Made by a program: the position numbers and the translations under genes. The notes under the pieces were generated by a model. It was not told where the DNA came from. It saw only the letters and a program-made list of their open reading frames with translations, and made no database searches. From assembly GCA_014155875.1 (NCBI GenBank), contig JACEFZ010003502.1:329501-393500 (forward strand): DNA of 64,000 nt, given 5' to 3'. Origin of the DNA: Cepaea nemoralis. Its lineage: Eukaryota > Mollusca > Gastropoda > Stylommatophora > Helicidae. Below are positions 34,906-45,690 of this stretch, piece by piece (position 1 is the stretch's first letter; every line of letters starts with the position of its first letter).

Positions 34906-34929
34906 CGTAATAATTATTGCAAAATTCCA

Positions 34930-35155
34930 ATGCTTTATAATGCATATATGAGCATGAGGATGGATTGTTGTTGTTGTTGTTGTTGTGTTGTTATTGTTGT
35001 TATTGTTGTTGTTATTATTGTTGTTCTCGGTTAGCTTCACAAGTGATGTATGGATACAATAATGTATGAAAGAGAGAGGTAAGAAGGGTAAAATGTTAGA
35101 CGGGCCTGGAAGCCCAATTCTTGACCCTCTGAAAATAAAATGTGCTCGTTAGTGC
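34930..35155 (+). mobile_element. CR1/L2-like LINE 3' UTR fragment
   Basis: Shares GATGTATG-ATG-AATAATGTATGA, GGGTAAAATGTTAGACGGGC and CCCAATTCTTGACCCTCTGA-AAATAAA with 36520-36690 and 42360-42575. Confidence 0.75.
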
Positions 35156-35169
35156 GTTCATTTTCCACC

Positions 35170-35240
35170 CTGGAAAGGGCTTCTTTTGCCATGACGATTC
35201 TTGTTGTAATCTGTACAAGGCGTCCTCAGTCATATGGTTT
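35170..35240 (-). mobile_element. Short RTE-2 fragment
   Basis: In reverse it encodes a diverged form of the RTE-2 segment CLEEIRTRIAMAKVAF. 35240-35600 beyond it is unrecognised. Confidence 0.5.
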
Positions 35241-35607
35241 GGGATGCCTTTCCTACGGCTGGAGTAGTATCGTTAGATTCATCTAGCGGGAATGACCGAT
35301 CTATCTTCCATCCATTGAAGATTTGCAGCCATGGAGAAAAGAATAGTCCGGTCACCGAATCCAGGAACAATTCAAGTAGTTTTACGATCGATCGATTGGT
35401 TGATTAATTAATTTGATTCAAGGCCGACCGTCATGGAACTGTGGAACTTGCTGCTATATCTTCAATCTACTACTTGAGAGCACACGAGGAGGCGCTGTGA
35501 TAGGGGAGAAAATGGCCGAGATGACATATTGTACATCGACAACATCATGGGATGAGTGGTCGATCCAGAGTCGGATTATGAACTTTGTAGGCACCGCTAC
35601 ACGATTT

Positions 35608-35609
35608 TG

Positions 35610-35652
<43 letters not shown>

Positions 35653-35661
35653 TGCGTGCGT

Positions 35662-35693
<32 letters not shown>

Positions 35694-35695
35694 CA
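35608..35695. repeat. (GT)n microsatellite
   Basis: GT units with GC interruptions. Confidence 0.95.
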
Positions 35696-35714
35696 CCCAC
35701 CATTCATTCATTCA

Positions 35715-36324
35715 ACTAGTCATTTGTTAACCCACGTAAATATCTCCCTCCTTACCATTGATAGTAACATAACCTTTAATCTCCACCTTCCAACGCTCGC
35801 TAAACGAACAGCGGAAAAAGTCTAACAATTCGCCATAATTAAAAATTTCCTTGATGAGGACACAAGGAAAGTATTCTATACTTCTCACATACAGACACAT
35901 TTTGACTACTGCTCAACAATCTGGGACGGTTGTTCCAATTCAAGCCCCAAGCGACTTTATTCGCTCCAGAAACGGGCCATGAGTTTAATTTATAGCAAAC
36001 ATCTATCTGATACTCCTAGCCTGCAGTTACTACCACTCCGCTGACGCCTGCTTTTCAATAAGGCCAAACTAATTCACAAAATCCTACATCAGAATGCTCT
36101 AAATTACCCTTCGTCATTGTTTAAATATAATGCTAGACACAGTAAACGATTAAATATATTACACATTCCGAAGCCTATAATTGACTTATACAAAACAAGC
36201 TTAACGGTAACGAACCCTGCAGCTCAGGTGTTTAACAATCTTCCGCTAGAAATCAAAACACCAATCCCTATACATATAATCGCAAATTATTCGAACACTA
36301 TCTCAGTACGGATTACCTTCCTCC

Positions 36325-36397
<73 letters not shown>

Positions 36398-36690
36398 CCC
36401 TAGTACAACAGTCAGTCCCCTTTTGGTAGACCAGTATATTCCACATAGCTAATAACAATGCCACACCATTATTTAATATTACTGAGTCGTGTAGTCCTGA
36501 TTTGTGCATTTTTCCCGTGCCTTTATAATGCATGTATTTTGTATTGTTACTGATCTTGGTTGGCCTTGAATGGTGTGTGAATGAAATAATGTATGAAAGA
36601 AAGTGATAGAAGGGCAGAATGTTAGACGGACCTGCGAGCCCAATTCTAACCCTTTGAAAATAAAGTTTGTTCGCTAGTTCGTTCGTTCGT
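35715..36690 (+). mobile_element. CR1/L2-like LINE, RT C-terminus and 3' UTR
   Basis: Three reading-frame pieces encode a typical CR1/L2/Jockey-type C-terminus: SHIQTHFDYCSTIWDGCS, SLQKRAMSLIYSKH, then in the next open frame (36117-36330) NLPLEIKTPI, the usual LP-x-x-I segment. A TGA breaks the frame near 36042. An (AAT)n tract sits at 36327-36394. The 3' UTR ends CCTTTGAAAATAAAGTTTGT and a (GTTC)n tail. The element is 5'-truncated. Confidence 0.78.
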
Positions 36691-36760
36691 TCGTTCCATC
36701 CATCCATCCATCCATCCATCCATCCATCTATCCATCCATCCATCCATCCATCCATCTGTT
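36690..36760. repeat. (CATC)n microsatellite
   Basis: CATC/TATC units next to the GTTC tail of the CR1/L2-like LINE. Confidence 0.92.
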
Positions 36761-36853
36761 AACCCACCTTACTGTCTCCCTATCTACCCATCTATCCATC
36801 CATTCAACTATTCATCTACGCGAGTCCTCTAATGAAAACCTTAAAATTGTGAT

Positions 36854-37107
36854 TTTTTAAAAAAATTCGCATATCCTTTTACAGGACATCGCTGTCAACA
36901 GCAGCATCTTTCAGCTGTCTGTTGATTTCTTGGCAAGAATACGCTCAGTAGTTTGCCATTGCTTTCTGAGCGCCGGCTCAGTTATCCCGCCAGCGGGGGA
37001 CGAACCGCGGGGGACGAACCGCTCCCAGTTCTCGCCCGCTACGACACTCTGCGTGATAAACAAGATTACGGAGAAAGTGGTGTAACCCCTCGGCCAGAGA
37101 GACCGAC
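36854..37107 (-). mobile_element. SINE-a, full-length, 12-bp duplication
   Basis: Full SINE in reverse (head GGCCGAGGGGTTACACCACT, body AGAAAGCAATGGCAAACTAC). TAAAATTGTGAT flanks both sides, at 36842-36853 and 37108-37119. A 13-base GGGGGACGAACCG duplication lies in the head. Confidence 0.92.
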
Positions 37108-37149
37108 TAAAATTGTGATAGATATTACAGTAATACATGCCATTGTCTT

Positions 37150-37596
37150 GTAAACCTGTCAGTAGTGTTGTTAACGGGTGTCACGAGTATTAATCTCGTC
37201 ACAACACAATTCAGACGATCACGGTGACGCCAAAATGACAGTGTACAAATGGTACCAACGAGAAGAAGCATTTTAATATCTGTTTTTTTTTTTTTTTTAC
37301 AAATTAACCAGTGAATGGGTGAAACCTATAGAAATCCATCGGCGAATGAAGGTCCAGTATGGTGATGTATGCCTGTCAGTCCAGCAAGTCTATGAGTGGA
37401 GTAGGAAGGTTCAAAACGGCGTGACCTCTGTGACATACTGTTCACGACCTGGTCAGGCACACCGAGTAGTGTGGCCCCAGAGAATTGTTTTCTTCAGGAA
37501 CCCAACACTTTATCGGTGCTGGAGGACTTGTATTGGTGACTACATCGAAAAAAATGATACATTTGTTCTTTACATTATTTTTTTCTAGAATATATT

Positions 37597-37600
<4 letters not shown>
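37150..37600 (+). mobile_element. Mariner transposase remnant, internally deleted
   Basis: The open frame 37319-37588 contains a mariner-type helix-turn-helix segment (EIHRRMKVQYGDVCLSVQQV, then YEWSRKVQNG and a SRPGQAHR hinge). It then runs directly into a mariner-like C-terminus (YRCWRTCIGDYIEK). The catalytic DDD/DDE core is missing, so this is a deleted, inactive copy. It ends beside a CA microsatellite. Confidence 0.72.
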
Positions 37601-37934
<334 letters not shown>

Positions 37935-37935
<1 letters not shown>

Positions 37936-38150
37936 ACTCGGGTGTCGGCGTGGTTGAGAGGTCTAACGAGTTCACACTTTCTATTCTGACTGCGGCTTAG
38001 AGGCTTCATTCCACACACCGTTCATTTGTACTCAAACATCGACTTCTCATTTTGGAAAGCAATAGCAAACTACTGAAAGTAAAATAACGAGAAAATCAAC
38101 TTAAGGGTTGGGTTGAGCTGCAACATTCTGCAAAGGACACGTATATTGTA
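37935..38150 (+). mobile_element. SINE-a body with a different tRNA-like head
   Basis: Head GTCGGCGTGGTTGAGAGGTC. Body TGGAAAGCAATAGCAAACTA and GCAACATTCTGCAAAGGACA. Confidence 0.68.
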
Positions 38151-38214
38151 TATGTAAGTATTTAATCACACAAGATGAGTATAGGAAAATAAACTAAATA
38201 AATACTGAATGCAT

Positions 38215-38450
38215 AAAAAACAGCTTTCTTTGGTCACATGATGTGAAGAGAGGCATCGAAGAACGATTGTGACGACGGGAAAGATCGAGGGGGAAGAGAG
38301 AAGAGAAATGATGCTGGATGGATTGAGACGGTGACATGGAGCAATATCATTAGCAGAGTTTTATCTACACAGCATGATCCGTGGAGAGATATTAACGCCT
38401 AGGCCAGCTGGCAAGGCACTTGATGATGATGATTAATACATTACACTGTG
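38215..38450 (+). mobile_element. RTE-1 3' end with GAT tail
   Basis: FFGHMM-like, GKIEGEER-like and MLDGLRR-like codons, then GCCAGCTGGCAAGGCACTTG and a GATGATGATGATT tail. This is the same terminus as 4919-5030, on the plus strand. Confidence 0.8.
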
Positions 38451-38454
38451 TCCA

Positions 38455-38495
38455 TTTTACTAATCTATTCGTAAAATTGTTGTTTAAAGACTACA

Positions 38496-38526
<31 letters not shown>

Positions 38527-39050
38527 AAAATCAAACAAATCAAAAACACCCACTTGTTAAAGGATTTTGCAAACCGGAAACACTCCAATTTACCATTTTC
38601 TTCTCCTTTTATTTAGAAATCTTGGAAAACACTAAGTCCGTGGTGTTAAATTCATTTTTGTTCACGACTGGCAGCTTAGTTGCCATTACTGAAATTAAAT
38701 GCATGATTGAATTTGCCTATAAATTCAGGGCTCCACTCTCCAACAGCAAATTACATAGCTGCTTAACCTACGATCCATAACTGCCGCGCACTGGGTGACC
38801 TAGCGGCTAAATATGGAAGTGAAATGAGCGCGGAGGAATATTAAAAGGGCGTGTAATAAGAATAATGGTCAGGGTTTTTGTGAAGGATTTAGTTGTCTGT
38901 ACAAACACATTTGCGATTGTTTGGAGAAATGGCTGTAGTCTTTTTATTCTTTGTTGTTAGTAGTCGGTTTTGGTTGTAGAATGTCTGAGAATAGACGGAC
39001 GGGCTGAAGAAAGATGGAGAAACTAGAGGACAGGCATACTGACTGATAGA
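38455..39050. other. No gene seen
   Basis: Poly-C/poly-A run at 38497-38530, otherwise unrecognised sequence. Confidence 0.5.
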
Positions 39051-39059
39051 CAAGTAGGT

Positions 39060-40040
39060 GGGTAGTGTGATGGGTGGGTAGGTAGGTGGTAGATAGATGG
39101 GTGGATGGATATTTGGAAATTTGAGTGGAAGGATAGTGAGATAGTTGGGTGGATGGATGGGTGAATGGATGGGTAGATGAATAGTGTGATAGCTTGATGG
39201 ATGGATGGATAGTGAGATAGTTTGATGGATGGATGGATGAACAGTGAGATAGTTTGACGGATGGATGGATGGATGATGGATGGATGGATGGATAGTGAGA
39301 TAGTTTGATGGATGAATGGATGGATGAATATTGATATATTTTGATGGATTGATGGATGGATGATTAGTGAGATTGTTTGATGGATGGATGAATGGATGAA
39401 TAGTGAGATAGTTTGATGGATGAATGGCTGGATGAATATTGAGATATTTTTATGGATGGATGGATGGATGATTAGTGAGATTGTTTGATGGGTGGATGAA
39501 TGGATGAATAGTGGGATAGTTTGATGGATGAATGGATGGATGAATATTGAGATAATTTGATGGATGGATGGATGGATGGATGGATGGATAAATAGTGAGA
39601 TAGTTTGATGGATGGATGGATGTATAGTGAGATAGTTTGATGGATGGGTGGATCGGTGGATGGATGGATGGATGAATTAATAGTGAAATAGTTTGATAGA
39701 TGGATGGATGGATAGTGAGATAGTGTGATGGATGGATGGATGGATAGTCAGATAGTTTGATGGATGGATGGGTGGATGGATGGGTGGATGGATAGTGAGA
39801 TAGTTTGATGGATGGGTGGATGGATGGATGGATGAATGAATAGTGAAATAGTTTTGATGGATGGATGGATGGATAGTGAGATAGGTGTGATGATGGATGG
39901 ATGGATAGTGAGATAGTTTGATGGATGGATGGGTGGATGGATGGATGGATGGATAGATAGATGGATGGATGAAAAGTAAGATAGTTTGATGGATGGATGA
40001 ATAGTGAGATAGTTTGATGGATTGATGAATAGTGAGATAG
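39060..40040. repeat. GGAT-rich minisatellite with AGTGAGATAGTTTGATGGAT core
   Basis: About twenty units of variable length (30-65 bp), each with ATAGTGAGATAGTTTGATGG followed by a variable number of ATGG repeats. Ser/Ile/His/Pro-rich reverse frames are artefacts. Confidence 0.92.
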
Positions 40041-40114
40041 TTGGGTGGAAACAAACAAAAACCACAAAGAAACAAGAAAACCAAACAAGAATAATTCAAT
40101 CAAAGAAAACAAGC

Positions 40115-40145
<31 letters not shown>

Positions 40146-40483
40146 CCAAAGAAACAAACAAACAAATAAACAAACAAACATTATCAAACAAACAAACAAA
40201 TAAACAAACAAACATTATCAAACAAACAAATAAAGTAACAAACATTATCAAACAAACAAACACATAAAGTAACAAACAAATAAAGTAACAAACAAATAAA
40301 GTAACAAACAAACAAACAAATAAAGTAACAAACAATCAAACAAATAAAGTAAGAAACAAATAAAGTAACAAACAAACAAAAAAGTAACAAACATACAAGC
40401 AAACATAGTAACAAACAAACAGACAAACAAACATAGTAACAAACAAACAAACAAACAAACAAACGAAGTAATAAACAAACAAA
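40115..40483. repeat. C run, then (AAAC)n/AAATAAAGTAAC repeat
   Basis: A run of about 29 C followed by AAAC units with inserted AAATAAAGTAAC. Reverse frames rich in Cys/Leu/Phe are artefacts. Confidence 0.92.
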
Positions 40484-40549
40484 AGACCCCGGATGCAGGA
40501 ACCTCCTATAGGTCTGTGAAACGTCAGGACCATCCCATGTTGTCTAGCC

Positions 40550-41550
40550 AGGCCCCGACTTCTCGTCCAGCCACGCTCCCGACTTCTCGTCCAGCCACGC
40601 TCCCGACTTCTCGTCCAGCCACGCTCTCGACTTCTCGTCCAGCCACGCTCCCGACTTCTCGTCCAGCCACGCTCCCGACTTCTCGTCCAGCCACGCTCCC
40701 GACTTCTCGTCCAGCCACGCTCCCGACTTCTCGTCCAGCCACGCTCCCGACTTCTCGTCCAGCCACGCTCCCGACTTCTCGTCCAGCCACGCTCCCGACT
40801 TCTCGTCCAGCCACGCTCCCGACTTCTCGTCCAAGCCACGCTCCCGACTTCTCGTCCAGCCACGCTCCCGACTTCTCGTCCAGCCACGCTCCCGACTTCT
40901 CGTCCAGCCACGCTCCCGACTTCTCGTCCAGCCACGCTCCCGACTTCTCGTCCAGCCACGCTCCCGACTTCTCGTCCAGCCACGCTCCCGACTTCTCGTC
41001 CAGCCACGCTCCCGACTTCTCGTCCAGCCACGCTCCCGACTTCTCGTCCAGCCACGCTCCCGACTTCTCGTCCAGCCACGCTCCCGACTTCTCGTCCAGC
41101 CACGCTCCCGACTTCTCGTCCAGCCACGCTCCCGACTTCTCGTCCAGCCACGCTCCCGACTTCTCGTCCAGCCACGCTCCCCGACTTCTCGTCCAGCCCA
41201 CGCTCCCGACTTCTCGTCCAGCCACGCTCCCGACTTCTCGTCCAGCCACGCTCCCGACTTCTCGTCCAGCCACGCTCCCGACTTCTCGTCCAGCCACACT
41301 CCCGACTTCTCGTCCAGCCACGCTCTCCGACTTCTCGTCCAGCCACGCTCCCGACTTCTCGTCCAGCCACGCTTCCCGACTTCTCGTCCAGCCACGCTCC
41401 CGACTTCTCGTCCAGCCACGCTCCCCGACTTCTCGTCCAGCCACGCTCCCGACTTCTCGTCCAGCCACGCTCCCGACTTCTCGTCCAGCCACGCTCCCGA
41501 CTTCTCGTCCAGCCACGCTCCCGACTTCTCGTCCAGCCACGCTCCCGACA
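40550..41550. repeat. 24-bp minisatellite, ~42 near-identical units
   Basis: The unit CCAGCCACGCTCCCGACTTC+TCGT is repeated with very few substitutions and a handful of 1-bp indels (for example near 40833, 41180 and 41325). Because 24 is divisible by 3, long frames arise in several phases on both strands (PATLPTSR, SGAWLDEK and so on). The flanks give no sign of a gene. Confidence 0.97.
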
Positions 41551-41747
41551 TTATCAGCATATCCCTCCTTACCATTACACCAACGCACTCGCTTCTTTAA
41601 AAAACAAAAAAAAACAGTGTTTTCAGTTGTTCAGTTTCGTGTTCAATCAAAAACAACAAAATTCTCCAGATGTATAAGTCTTTTCTCTCTCTACTGTTCA
41701 CGGAATATGTCAACGCCAAACAAGCAATGTCCAGAATCATAAACCTA

Positions 41748-41774
41748 TCATCATCATCATCATCATCATCCTCC

Positions 41775-41813
<39 letters not shown>

Positions 41814-41840
41814 AGTGCTATGGCCGGCTGGCCTGAATGC
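41748..41840 (-). mobile_element. (ATC)n tract with a very short RTE-1 terminus
   Basis: About 60 bp of ATC units run into AAGTGCTATGGCCGGCTGG, the last bases of RTE-1 in reverse. Only ~20 bp of element is readable. Confidence 0.55.
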
Positions 41841-41884
41841 ATGGAAGATTATGTGGCCAGTCTTCCCTCTTTAGCGGACGATGA

Positions 41885-41970
41885 ACGCAGGCCTCGAACC
41901 CACCTCAACCGCGCTAATGACAATATCAGCAAAGCCCATAACGATTATACTAACGCGCTCGATCGCTATA
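41885..41970 (-). mobile_element. tRNA-like SINE head
   Basis: In reverse: GAGCGCGTTAGTATAATCGT (A-box-like), then GAGGTGGGTTCGAGGCCTGC (B-box). It occurs alone beside other insertions. Confidence 0.55.
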
Positions 41971-42004
41971 CTTCATTATTTTCCATACTTTTTAATGCAT
42001 ATTG

Positions 42005-42325
42005 TTTGTTGTTGAGGAGCGGCTGGACGAGTGGCTAGAATATCGGATTCTCCTTCGGGAGACCCGGGTTCGAATCCTCAGTAAGGTGTTGGTTTTTTTT
42101 TTTTTTTTTGCCGGGGACATAAAGAAAACTCTAACCCGCACAGTTCGCGGTGACTGCACTAGCCAGGCGGCTTTAATTCCTCATATAATCAGATTGCTAC
42201 TGGTACTATTGGTGTTTGAACTCTTCGCTGGTTGCTGAGGATGGTGACGGAGCGTCTATGGAAATGCCCCCAATGCTGTGATGTCGGTTCCTAAATCAAT
42301 CAATCAATCAATCAATCAATTCCTC
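42005..42325 (+). mobile_element. SINE-c: tRNA head plus LINE-derived 3' end
   Basis: The head has GGACGAGTGGCTAGAATATC and an exact B box GGTTCGAATCC at 42068-42078. After ~100 bp of body, 42184-42325 matches the last ~130 bp of the RNase H LINE (ATAATCAGATTGCTACTGGT; CTTCGCTGGTTGCTGAGGAT; GCTGTGATGTCGGTTCCTAA) and ends in the same ATCA tail. The LINE version is coding; here it has become the SINE's 3' end. Confidence 0.88.
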
Positions 42326-42359
42326 AGGCTCAAGACCCCCATGTCATACACCGCAAAAT

Positions 42360-42575
42360 TCCACCTAGGCATTAAATGACAGTTGTTGTTGTTGTATTTT
42401 TTTGGACATTTCTGTTGTTGTCTAAGATTAGCTTCATAATTGATGTATGAATGAAATAACGTATGCGAGGAAACTATAAGAAGGGCAGAATGTCAGACTC
42501 GCCTGCGTGCCCAATTCTTAACCCTTTGAAAATTAAGTTTGTTCCGTTAGTTCATTCGTTCGTACCCTATCCTTC
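42360..42575 (+). mobile_element. CR1/L2-like LINE 3' UTR fragment
   Basis: GAATGAAATAACGTATGCGA, GGGCAGAATGTCAGACTCGC and CCCAATTCTTAACCCTTTGA, ending TAAGTTTGTTCCGTTAGTTC. Confidence 0.75.
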
Positions 42576-43061
42576 GAATCCACACCCATCCCTCCACCAA
42601 GGAAAAGTAACCCATGCAACTTAAGCCACGAAGTGGATCCGTTCTTGCAAGCCTCGCACACAACCCAGATTGCAAAGAGGATCGGGCGGGAAAATGAAAT
42701 TATCGATCATGCATCCACCTGATGACCCCAGACTAACTAATGATGGGGAATTTAATTTCAGTGAAGGGATAGAAATTTTTATATTGAAACTGGCGAGAGG
42801 ATTATCAATCAAATCGTCAATTAGCCAATCAATGATGTTTGCATTTTTGTGCACCGGCCAATCGCCAGCTTCGATTCATCTGTTCTCGTTCCTGTTTTCT
42901 GTTTAAAGCGCGTGCGTTTTATAACAGATTGTAGTTTTTACGTTATTTTTTTCCCGTTGTTTGTTATTGCGCGAATCTGTTATTGCGGTTTTTTTGTTTT
43001 TCCGTTTCGTCTGACTGCCTGTCTACTAAACTAAATAAACAAAAATTAAAGAACTTTTCCA

Positions 43062-43260
<199 letters not shown>

Positions 43261-43424
43261 TGGACACACAGATAGACAGATGAGCAGACCGACAGGTGGA
43301 CAGATAGAAGCTTAGGCAGACTGACAAAATGACAGGCGGACGGACAGAAAAATGGACAGGCAGAGAGACAAACAGTCGACTTTCGTTGTATTGTTTATTA
43401 GTTATTACACTTTCGATCGCTCGC

Positions 43425-43680
43425 TTGTGAACTCCAGCGTAGTCCACGATAGACTTACTTGTGCGTGTGGGTTAGCTTTCCCCAGAGTCCCTCGCCATCA
43501 GGCGAACCCACTCCGACTTCTGAGGTACTTCTAATTTACGCCCACACGTCAAGAACGAAACGTCAACATTATAGTCCAGATGACTGGTGAAGGGGTTGAG
43601 CCAGCTATCTCGCCATCAGCAAATGGGATGTTTACGAACGAGCGCTATTATCTATTCGGCAAGTGCTGACACCTAAAGGA
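43425..43680 (-). mobile_element. SINE-b copy
   Basis: Reverse of the SINE-b body (GGGTTAGCTTTCCCCAGAGT; CATCAGGCGAACCCACTCCG), followed by a tRNA-like head in reverse (AGGGGTTGAGCCAGCTATCT). Confidence 0.7.
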
Positions 43681-43694
43681 ACATATGAGTAACT

Positions 43695-43699
<5 letters not shown>

Positions 43700-43751
<52 letters not shown>

Positions 43752-43831
43752 GCACGCACGCACACACACATACACACAGTTAGTCAGTCAGTTAGTTAGT
43801 TAGTTGGTTAGTTAGTTAGTTAGTTAGTTAA

Positions 43832-43862
<31 letters not shown>

Positions 43863-43890
43863 AGTTAGTTAGTTAGTTAGTTAGTTAGTC
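43700..43890. repeat. (CA)n then (TTAG)n microsatellites
   Basis: CA units to 43778, then about 27 TTAG units to 43890. Confidence 0.93.
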
Positions 43891-43894
43891 GAGG

Positions 43895-44425
43895 TTCCAA
43901 CTTCACGGCAACCGGTCATCTCCATTATGCTCCGTTCCTGTGCCAGTGAATATCACACAAAATGCTCCCCACTGTCCAAAGTGAAAAGTGGAATAGGCAG
44001 GAGTCTCGGCATTCCAACAGCCCGCACAGGTACACTGTACATAATGCCGCCGCCAGAATGCCAACACAAAAGTCCTCCACGAAAACCACAGTTCATCGTC
44101 GATGGAATCGGCAGTTACCAGAAAAACCTCATTGACTCGGGTTCTCTCACATGGTTCTGTCTTTCTCTATCCGTAGGGCGACCAGCCGAAAGCGTTGCAT
44201 CAAGCACGAACTCCGTAACTCAAGCACCGACTCCCAGGAGTCTCCTGAAAAATGCACTCGTGAACCGAAAAGGCGAATCATTCAATTCAGCAACAGCCGT
44301 AGCCATTGTTCCGAACATGCAGGTCACAGTACAAACAAAAGCGGACATGTAGAAGCATTCCACGTGAATATCACAGCTCACACAATCGCGCCACGCACTC
44401 ACCCAGTAGCTGGGCGATATATTTA
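43895..44425 (-). repeat. REP-A copy 3
   Basis: CATTATGCTCCGTTCCTGTG at one end and CCACGAAAACCACAGTTCAT inside. The far end is cut by an RTE-2 copy at 44438. A ~100-bp segment near 44140-44240 differs from the other copies. Confidence 0.7.
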
Positions 44426-44437
44426 TTCCAACCATCC

Positions 44438-45460
44438 ATCAAGTGCCATGCCAATAATCGTGGGGCGGTCACGTTTCGCCATCTCACTCGATCACTAGAG
44501 TCGTAGATCAGCTCCGTGTTTCAGTCTCGATCATGCCTCGTGGCCTAGCCATCAAGGTAATTTACTTCTCGGTCTTACCCTTGGTCTCTTTCCCTTCGAT
44601 CTTGCCAGTTGTCACCAAGTTCTCCAATTTCATTTTTTCTCATAATATGCCCCCAAAAATGTTGACTGTCTACGTCTAATGTCTCTAATCAGTTTACGAT
44701 CTTCATTTATTTCTTGAATGACTTGTTCAATTGTTTTTCTGTCTGTCAATGATATTCTTAGCATTTTCTTCAAAAACCACATTTCCACAGCCACGGATGT
44801 TTTCAGCTTGTCTGCTAATTGTCCACTCTTCACATCCATACAGAAGTATATGTTATATGTAGCACTTCAGCACTCCTTTTCTCGTTTCAACTGATATCTT
44901 TTTATTGGTCAGTATGTTTTTCATCTTGCAAAAGGCTACCTTCGCAATGGCAATTCTTGTTCTAATCTCTTCAAGGCATCTCCCATCAGATGTTATGACT
45001 GTTCTGAGATAATTGTACCGATTCACTTGTTTAAGAATATGCCCAGCTACTTGTATATTACATTGTGCTACACATCATTACGCATACCATACGTGGTATA
45101 AATCATTATGCAAGGGTGCAGTCACTTGGTAAGCAACCAGGACTGCAAGACCTGTGAAGAAAAGGCTGGACAGAAAAACCACTACAGAAGATCCTCCTCC
45201 TGGAACGTCAAGCATTCTTTGTCCACATTGTCAAAGAACATTTCGAGCCAAAATAGGCCTTATCAGCCATTTTATAACTCATGGCCCCTTACTTTCAACC
45301 CCACTGGATGAAATGAATGGTCATCATCATTCTTGATGGACAAACAACATATTACATTGTGATATTTCCTTCTTCCTACTGGCGAGCATAATCTGTGTCT
45401 TCTTACAATTTAATTCTAACCCTAGTTGTTCAGTCTGTGCAGCAACCGCATATACTTTGT
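44438..45460 (-). mobile_element. RTE-2 LINE 3' half, interrupted
   Basis: C-terminal RT in reverse (AVEMWFLKKMLRISLTDRKT, IRRRQSTFLG). It is cut by a zinc-finger LINE fragment at 45068-45348, then continues to about 45460, where it meets a SINE. The order of insertions is clear: RTE-2 first, then the zinc-finger LINE. Confidence 0.85.
45068..45348 (+). mobile_element. Zinc-finger LINE 3' end, 13-bp duplication
   Basis: Encodes a C2H2 finger CPHCQRTFRAKIGLISHFIT-H and a terminal MNGHHHS stop. ATATTACATTGTG flanks it at 45055-45067 and 45349-45361. The same end occurs at 57650-58285. Confidence 0.88.
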
Positions 45461-45461
45461 T

Positions 45462-45690
45462 TTTTAATTATCCATATCCCTTACAGAACGTTGCAGTCAA
45501 CACCAGCATTTTTCCGCTGCTGTTGATGTACTAGGCAAGTTTTATGTTCAGTAGTTTGCCATTGTTTTCTGAACGACCGGCTCACATACCCCCATAAGTT
45601 ACCAGCGCGGCGCTGAATCTCGCAGCTGCTGTTTTACCCACGTGGATATACGGGATTACCAACAATATCGTGAACCCCTTGGATACTAAA
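45462..45690 (-). mobile_element. SINE-a copy
   Basis: In reverse: AGAAAACAATGGCAAACTAC and GTTGACTGCAACGTTCTGTA, with an AGGGGTTCACGATATTGTTG head. It lies between two RTE-2 copies. Confidence 0.78.

Noticed and set aside
40550..41550. CRISPR-like array
   Set aside because: Units are contiguous with no spacers, and the window is animal DNA.
40516..41742. Long open frames (up to 408 codons) on both strands
   Set aside because: They are produced by a 24-bp repeat, whose length is a multiple of three, and have no conserved flanks.
42003..42080. Functional tRNA gene
   Set aside because: A and B boxes are good, but the 3' side does not close an acceptor stem and continues into a SINE body with a LINE-derived end.
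43777..43890. TTAG array as a telomere repeat
   Set aside because: The unit is TTAG, not TTAGG or TTAGGG, and it lies beside an ordinary CA repeat inside TE-rich DNA.
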